From: Bactrocera neohumeralis
Lineage: Eukaryota > Arthropoda > Insecta > Diptera > Tephritidae
DNA length: 64,000 nucleotides
Assembly (NCBI RefSeq): GCF_024586455.1
Contig: NC_065920.1
Span: 50,767,724 to 50,831,723 of the forward strand
Direction of reading: 5' to 3'
The translations under genes were made by a program, and so were the position numbers. Position 1 is the first letter of the stretch, and each line of letters begins with the position of its first letter. This document shows positions 57,682-64,000 of the stretch, piece by piece. The notes beneath the pieces were generated by a model. That model ran no database searches. It was not told the DNA's origin and saw only the letters and a list, made by a program, of their open reading frames with translations.

Positions 57682-59345
57682 TTCGCTAGGGAATATGTAA
57701 AAAAATAAATAACTTAGGGCAATTGGCATTATTTCGATTAATCAAAGCATGTTCACGGAATCAGCACCATTTTAATATACACTTTATAAATAACTGTAAA
57801 ATAAGGCATTGGTAGGCGTATACAATAGATATACCATACACGAAAACTCAATGATATCCTTGCTTTGGAAAATTGACAACTTTGTTAGTCAAACGCAATG
57901 GGCGTTTCTGAAAAAATTTAAAAATGAATGATACATTTCGATTGACATACAATTTGAAGAATAGCAAAAGCAACAATAATGAAATGACGTCACGCTCGAA
58001 ATGGTCCCTTTCACTGCTTTAAAATGTAGATGGGAGCATATACATATACAGCTATAGATATGCGCTACTGCTTGCTTTTTACATACATTTGTATGTATTC
58101 GTATGTATATATGCTTATAAGCCGAAAACAAACATGGTTAGCGCGCACAATACAAACCGGCAGTGTCATCATTCATTCATTGAAAAATGAATTTTAGGCG
58201 TTCGAAAATCCGATGATAAATCACTTTTATTCTTGACAAACGTCGCTCAAATATGCTTCCGTTACATCAAAAGCCTATCACTGTATATGTATATGTATAT
58301 GTGCGTTTATTTGCCTGCATGCGTATGTTTGTCTATTGACCAATGACGCAATGGGCGCACATGCAGTCAAAAGCCTCGCAAATCATGCTCTGCTATCGTT
58401 ATGCGTTGCCGTGGCGAAGCAACAGTCTGTTGTGTCTGCCATGGCGTATGAGTGATCCTTTTGTAAATTGATATCTAATGTTTGTGCTTTGTTTTGTTTT
58501 TGTTAAACTTTATTTTTGCTGTTTACGTAGGTCATCAAATGGCCAAACAATACGCGGTTGATGATAATAAATGGCAAAAACAAAAACAACAGAGCACGAC
58601 GCGGTTTACGCTTATTGGGCATTTTTGCGGCCGAACGAATGAATGGTTACTCATTTTGTATGGTTAGTCAGTGGAAGCGCATAATCGATTTTGGCGGGTA
58701 GTATTTTTGTATGTTCAGAACAAGAGTAAACTTAGTTTGAAACAGAAATTTTGAAATTTTTTATCTCATTTGTTTTTGAAAAATTATAAAACTACAAAGA
58801 AAATCGTATCCAATTTATTAGAAAACCTGAGTCTGAGCTATAGATTATACGGGGTTTATAATGAGCTCTATATTAATATACTTATGATTTTGTATTCTTC
58901 TTACAGAGGAAAGTATTATATTTGAAAATATAAATGAATTAGTCCTTTGTCGCTCTGTAATTTTCATATAGAGACCCTATGTTACCTCCAGGCATTTTGG
59001 GAAAATATACTATATATGTTATACATACATATATACTGTATACATAAATAATTGTCACATGAAAATTGGAAGGGTCTATCAACTATCAGGCCTTTTCTAA
59101 ATGATGACATGGTTTTGAAGGAAATTCTGAAATTCTAATTCCGCATACAAGTTATTGTGCGCCAATTCACGAGATCTTCATGGTAATTTTTTGATTTGTA
59201 GTGATGAAATATTCTCTTAGAGCACCTAAAATCATTAGTTCTCATAAGCTTTGGGGATAGAACTGTGTAGAAATTAATGAAAACAAGCAGAAGAAATTTT
59301 GTTTCCGAAGGAAAAACTACTAAACATATGTTATCTTACACTTAC
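57682..59345. other. Mostly unique non-coding DNA
   Basis: No domain. 58140-58700 is complex, with GCGCACAATACAAACCGGCAG and CAAAAACAAAAACAACAGAG, unlike transposon debris, and may be conserved host sequence. TATATGTATATG microsatellites at 58283-58305 and 59010-59045. Confidence 0.45.
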
Positions 59346-59375
59346 CGACACAAGTCCGTCAAAAGATGAGCAAAT
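59346..59375 (-). other. Candidate 30-nt noncoding exon (possibly sNPF 5' UTR)
   Basis: On the minus strand a strong acceptor (TTTTATTTACAG) is followed by 30 nt (ATTTGCTCATCTTTTG...GTGTCG), then a near-perfect donor GTAAGTGTAAG. No repeat surrounds it. Same strand as sNPF, whose start-codon exon appears to begin at an acceptor, so it could be a small 5' UTR exon about 31.5 kb upstream. Chance occurrence is possible. Confidence 0.3.
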
Positions 59376-59559
59376 CTGTAAATAAAACAAACAGAATCAA
59401 TATTACATTACAATACATTAATGAAATGGCGTAATTTTTAAAGTGTTAATATATTTTTACTATCCATTTTTTTATTAGTTATTTGTTAATTTTAAAAGAG
59501 TACAGAAAAAAATGTAAAAGTAAAAAAAGTAAACATTTTCAAAAATTACGAGCTGACGA

Positions 59560-60081
59560 AGTGGGGGGTATCTAAAAATTTCCAAGTGACCATACCCATG
59601 ATTTCAACCCTCCTAGTTATCTGAAACCAAAAAAAAAAAAATTATTAATCTAGAATAATGTCGCAATGGCCGGAACTACGGAAAAGTGGGAAACAAATTT
59701 TTTTCACAAAATGGCGACTGGCTGAAAAAAAAGTTTTTTTGGATCACTTTTTCTGATTATTTCGAATTTTTTAAAAATAATAAAAATAAAAATTTGGGGA
59801 TGGGGCTAGTTCCAACCATAGACAAGCCTATAAAGAAGACTCTATAAAAATTTCCGAGTAAATCGGTTAAGGAGAACCTGAGAAATCGTGGGTATCGTTC
59901 CGAAAAAGTCAGTTAGTTTGGCCGAACCAGTTTGGATGCCGGGTCAGAAAAATGCCTATATCTCCGAAAATAATTTGAATTTTGAAAAATCCTCTTGTAC
60001 ACATATTCCTGAATAGTTAAACTTTGAAAAAAAAAAAAAAATTCGATTTTTTTTAATTTCTAGACCAGAATACCCCCTTAA
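59560..60081 (+). repeat. TTAA-ended repeat relative
   Basis: Ends CTAGACCAGAATACCCCCTTAA (TTAA at 60078-60081). Left part GTGGGGGGTATC near 59561. Shares the order CAATGGCCGG, AATCGGTTAAGGAGAACCTGAGAAATC, TATATCTCCGAAAATAATT with the family but is well diverged. No coding frame. Confidence 0.4.
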
Positions 60082-60184
60082 TACTAATTACTTTACTATA
60101 TACATAATTTTATAATTACTTATGACCATATTGATCAGAATTGGACATGCGGAGCAAGCTGATTTTCGGAGAATTTAAGTGATT

Positions 60185-60660
60185 TTTCTTTGAAAAGGAT
60201 GACTCCCTTCAATAAATGGGACAGAACTGTCGCTCAAGAAGCGCACATATTGCCTTGGGGTAGTCTGGAAGAGCAAACTGCTGAAGAAGAAGTAATAAGA
60301 AAGGCCAATAATGCCCTATGTACATATAGGCAGATGCTCGGCCCAACCTGGGGCTTTCTTCTTCACTTAAGCTTGTATGCACTGGTTATATGCAGCAATA
60401 ATAAGATCGATTCTGCTCTGCGTGGCTTTTGTGTGGTGGACAGGCAAAATGCACATACCATTGAAAAGCATTCAGAGGCTCGTTGACTTTTGTATAACTC
60501 TTCGCCAAAAATTGCGTGTCAAAACCCGCGGAAGTGCACAGGAGAGCCTTATATAGAACTATAACGAGATAGTGGAAGCTGTCATCCGGAAACGTGAAAG
60601 ACATTGGTAAATCCATGTATTGTTCATAGGATGATCTGAACAGCAACATGATAATGATGG
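60185..60660 (+). pseudogene. Jockey-like retrotransposon, post-RT region
   Basis: Open 60190-60486 then broken: KANNALCTYRQMLGPTWGF (60301-60356) equals the KAxxALxxCRxxxGxxWGL block after the RT. It is followed by LYALVICSNN, a changed FCVVDRQ, and HTIEKHSEAR equal to the LxKxQRLACxxITGA region. In other frames STGEPYIEL and ETWKTLVNPCI continue to about 60620. No RT catalytic motif in the window. Confidence 0.65.
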
Positions 60661-60759
60661 TTAAAGCGCGATGAATTTATTTACTGGGGTGCAAAACAGC
60701 AAAAGTCACATGTAAAGCGGCAGATCAGAAATACACGAAGTTCCTACTGGCGCTCGATA

Positions 60760-61190
60760 GAAGGGACTGAAGGCACATGCTTGAAATACTTACAGGCCGT
60801 TGTCTGGTGGTAGCGTGAGGCTATAGTTTGCGTATGACACATGGAGGAAACTGTATATTGGCAAGGCAATGCATTACGCGTTTGAGGTCTCACGATGTGA
60901 GACACTGGAAGAGAGGTCGTAAGTGAGGCCACATAGTTTATTAAAATTTGCAACAAGCGCTGGAATTCTAAAGGATGACTACTCCTTATGGCCTATGTGA
61001 CGGAACTACATCGCAAAATATATAAAGGTTTGAGGGTCTCTCGATGCGAGTTACTGGAAGAGATGCCGTTAGTGAGATCACATAAATTATAATATTAAAA
61101 TACACATCAAGCTCTGGCATTCGAAACGTCGACTACTCCTCATGGCCCAGGTGACGATACTTCATCTGGTATCGCAAAGAACCAAAACTG
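60760..61190 (+). repeat. Diverged tandem repeat, ~145-bp period
   Basis: A block running TTTGAGGTCTCACGATGTGAG to GACGGAACTACATCGCAAA (about 60878-61016) recurs as TTTGAGGGTCTCTCGATGCG to GATACTTCATCTGGTATCGCAAA (about 61027-61180) with many substitutions. Lies just behind the Jockey-like fragment and may be its 3' portion duplicated. Confidence 0.6.
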
Positions 61191-61423
61191 GTCTATGCGT
61201 GGTTTATTAGCCTCCCAAACGAACTTAACCTTATTTTATTTAAAAGCATTTAATATTAATATTACAATCGTTAGATAAGAGAGAGCGTTGCAACTAGTCC
61301 AAATTTTTTTTGTTTTGTTGGTACACTCTTCATATGAACGTATGTGAAGTTTCATTTAAATCTGTCAATTCATTCTTTGTTTACAAGCCATTTAGTGTCG
61401 CCGTGTCACAGTATTTTTTTACA

Positions 61424-62460
61424 ATGGAAACAATTGAATATCGTGCCGTGATAAAATTCTTATTTTTGGCAGGTGTAGCACCAAAAGAAATTCACGTTCG
61501 AATGTTAAAAGTGTATAATGATTGTTCACCCACAATTAAAACAGTAGAAAGATGGGTTGCTGAATTTAAACGTGGTCGTACAAGCCTTGAAGACGATCCA
61601 CGGGAAGAACGTCCAAAAAGGGCATCAACTTCAGAAATCATAGCCAAAATACAGGTTATGATTTTGGAAGATCGTCGATTGACTGAGAGAGATTTAGTAG
61701 AGGCTCTACACATCTCATTAGGCAGTGTGAGCCATATTTTAAGTGAAATTTCGGGTTTAGTAAGCTGTGTGCACAATGGGTGACGCATTCGCTAACAATT
61801 GACCAAAAAAATCATTCGAATGCAACTTTCTCAGTAACATTTGGAGCGTTTTAAAAAGGATAAAGTGGATTTTGTGCGTCGATTCATCACTATGGATAAG
61901 ACTTGGGTCTATCACCATGATACTGAATCAAAACAAGAGGCTAAAGAGTGGTGCGAATCTAGTTGTTCGGCTTCGAAACGAGTTCGTAGCCCGAAATCGA
62001 CCAAGAAGGTTATGACATCAGTTTTTTCGGATGCGAGAAGAGTTTAGTTTGTGGATTACTTGCAAACTGATAAAACAATTAATTCTGAATATTATTGCAA
62101 CCTTTTGGACCAGTTGAAGAAAAAAATTCGTGAAAAAAGTCCCTGCTTGCAGAAGAAAAAATCCTTTTTCATCAGGACAATGCATCGTGTCACAAGAACA
62201 TTTTGACAATGGCTAAAATCCATGAATTAAAGTTCGAATTGTTGGAGCATCCACCGTATTTGACCCTCAGCGACTTCCATTTGTTTCCAGAATTCAAAAA
62301 ATTTATGCGTGGCAAGCGTTTTTCAACAAATGAAGAGGTGATAACGGCTGTTGAAGCGTATTTTGCAGACCTTCCGGATTCTCACTTCAGGCATGGGATC
62401 CACAGATTGGGGGATCGTTGGAGCAAGTGCATTAATGTTCAGAGAGATTATACTGAATAA
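61424..62460 (+). pseudogene. Mariner transposase, near full length, inactivated
   Basis: Spans start ATG 61424 to TAA 62460, about 345 codons, normal mariner length. DNA-binding half open: METIEYRAVIKFLFLAGVAP, TIKTVERWVAEFKRGRTSLE, HISLGSVSHILSE. A 1-bp loss near 61758, a 1-bp gain near 61818 and a Gln-to-stop change near 61833 follow. Then RFITMDKTWVYHHDTESKQE (first Asp, 61885-61935), KVMTSVFSDARRV and a stop at 62045-62047, FVDYLQTDKTINSEYYCNLL. A 1-bp loss in an A-run near 62158 precedes HQDNASCHKNILTMA (second Asp). PPYLTLSDFHLF (62252-62290) has lost two residues of PYSPDLAPSDYHLF but keeps an Asp. GIHRLGDRWSKCIN is at the C terminus. No clear terminal repeats found. Confidence 0.88.
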
Positions 62461-64000
62461 AGTGTATTTTGAATCATAAAATTGTGTTTTTCTTATCAAA
62501 CGACAAAACTTATTGAACAATTTGAAATGAGTTTTACCATCATTTTATTAGAAGCTTAAAATACTCTAAAATCGGTCATCTGAGGGTATTTGAAATAAGT
62601 TAAAAGTTGAAAAATTGTCAAGGAAGTAGGACATGCCTAGCTTTTCCTCCAACAACTTCAAAATCTGTAATTTTGATGTGTATATTTTTTTTACTGTTCA
62701 ATCATTTTGAGGGTGGATACTCTGGTTTACACTAAAAGTGGTAGTTTAGTGATAAATGCTCAACAATCTATTTTTGGTTTTATTTTTAAAAAACTTGTTT
62801 TATTTAAATTTTTTTTCAAAATTTTCCATTTTCTATCATTCATCGCAAACAAAACTCAAAATTGCCCACATACTAGTTTGTTTGAAAATCTCTTACTGCT
62901 ACACCAAATGTTTGCGTGTTTCACAAGCCAATCAATCGTTAAATAGTACCAATAACAACAATAAAACTAAAACTACAAAACACAAGCATTAAGCCTGGTT
63001 TAAATAACAACTGACAGCGACAACTTGTAGCTATGATGAAAGTTCAGTGTAAATAAAACAAGAGAATAAACCAAACGACTATGTTGCTCATACGCTCCGG
63101 CGTACCAGTGTAATTTGAGTTCACTTAATTTGTATGTAGCAATGCAATTCTCAGGTGTGTATAAATACACACACACATGTAAGAAATGTGATACTCGGCT
63201 GCAGTGCTTTGCGAGTGAAAGCGGTAAATAAGCGAAAGTACAATTAAAATCGAGAAAAAGAAATTAAAATGGTTGAAAAGAATGGAAGAGAAGCTAACGA
63301 TGTTGATAGTCATTATAAACTTTTGCTAACTGCTTATTTTGCTACTGACAGTCGATGCAGTCATTCTACCTGACCTTTTGCTGCCTACCAGTCTTTGCGG
63401 GTGATTAAAAGGTGAATGTGCCGCTGGCGTTGGTTGGCGAGTAGCGCGTCGGCACGCCATGCGCTGCTGGCTGCAGTCAGTTTTTATTTGCACTCACCAC
63501 CTTTGGATTTTACAACTTCGTGGCAGCTTATGTTTTAAGTACCGGCAGCATATGGGTTTAAGCAAGGCGGCAAATGGTTGCCGCACGGCACCCGAGCGCT
63601 TGTGTATTAATATGTTGCAGCTGGTTTGCTACACACGCTAACTATATAATTGTATAGATCCAAACAACACACATTACATTTGATGCACTCGTGTAGTCGG
63701 TCAGGTGGTTGCAGCTGTACTTAAGATGCGCTTGAATACACCTCTTTACCGTAACGACTAGATTTTATTTTGCTTTCGCATTGCTGTTGTTCGATGCGGT
63801 AAGTGTGTGTTAAATGATGGAAATTATTTAATGGGCGCAAAGTTTATTTTTTGCTTCTTTTTCCACTTTTTATTTATTGTATGTGAATTGTAATGATTAT
63901 TTGCAGCAACTTGCACTTAATTGTGTGCGAAAAGCCAATGGCCGAGCACACAACTACTGATTTGTTAGTTATGTTCGTTCGTTGAAGTAGCTGATTGCGA
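62461..64000. other. Unique non-coding DNA at the right edge
   Basis: No transposon recognised from about 62600. 63060-63270 and 63330-63660 are complex and relatively GC-rich (GGCGTTGGTTGGCGAGTAGC, CGGCACGCCATGCGCTGC). A TATAAATA box lies at about 63160 on the plus strand, followed about 110 bp later by a 34-codon frame (63270), and a GTAAGTGTGTG donor-like site is at 63800. These could mark a promoter or first exon, but nothing proves it. Confidence 0.4.

Noticed and set aside
62756..62992. Frames of 78-79 codons after the last mariner
   Set aside because: AT-driven, Phe/Lys-rich, overlapping in different frames, no recognisable motif.
63160..63375. TATA box followed by a 34-codon frame starting near 63270
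   Set aside because: Too short, no domain, and the spacing from TATA to any initiator is not convincing; mentioned only as a possibility.

Overview
This window is nuclear DNA from a higher fly, most likely a tephritid fruit fly (Bactrocera, Zeugodacus or Ceratitis type). The evidence is the AT-rich base composition, frequent TATG/CATA microsatellites, Drosophila-like introns with GTRAGT donors, an insect short neuropeptide F gene, and mobile elements (mariner, Tc1, DINE-1/Helitron-like, RTE-like and Jockey-like) of the kinds that fill tephritid genomes. The species assignment is inference. There are no bacterial genes, CRISPR arrays or intact viral genes.

Only two host protein-coding genes can be supported. 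At the left edge (93-1677, + strand) are the last two coding exons of barren, the CAP-H kleisin subunit of condensin; its 5' exons lie left of the window. At 23956-27758 (- strand) is a complete four-exon coding sequence for the short neuropeptide F precursor. It encodes 277 residues, a signal peptide and four amidated RLRF peptides. Its 5' untranslated exon(s) probably lie to the right; one 30-nt candidate noncoding exon with strong splice sites is at 59346-59375. Much of the right half may therefore be the long 5' intron or upstream region of sNPF.

The rest is a layered transposon graveyard. 4.6-9.5 kb: a mariner-superfamily fossil, a Tc1-like element with TA target duplications and ~120-bp inverted repeats, a mariner 3' end, a DINE-1-like element and an RTE-like fragment. 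10.0-10.9 kb: an unusual 20-bp-period minisatellite. 12.5-19.9 kb: several mariner fossils and a battered RTE-like retrotransposon. 22.9-23.6 kb: an AT-rich ~230-bp tandem array just beyond the sNPF stop. 29.6-33.7 kb and 48.1-51.3 kb: four copies of one mariner family that all carry the same catalytic-core deletion. 31.9-41.8 kb: Helitron-like repeats invaded by mariner, TTAA-ended and RTE-like elements. 43.2 and 56.8 kb: two copies of a second internally deleted mariner. 45-55 kb: mariner, RNase H and RT fragments and two remnants of a widespread but poorly named invertebrate repeat protein. 60-62.5 kb: a Jockey-like RT remnant and a nearly full-length mariner pseudogene.

No working mobile element is evident; every transposase or reverse transcriptase reading frame I could follow is interrupted. 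The strongest second-look items are the two families of internally deleted mariners that multiplied without their catalytic core, the TTAA-flanked repeat family, the all-RLRFamide sNPF precursor, and the close linkage of barren and sNPF. I did not find a convincing new gene system.
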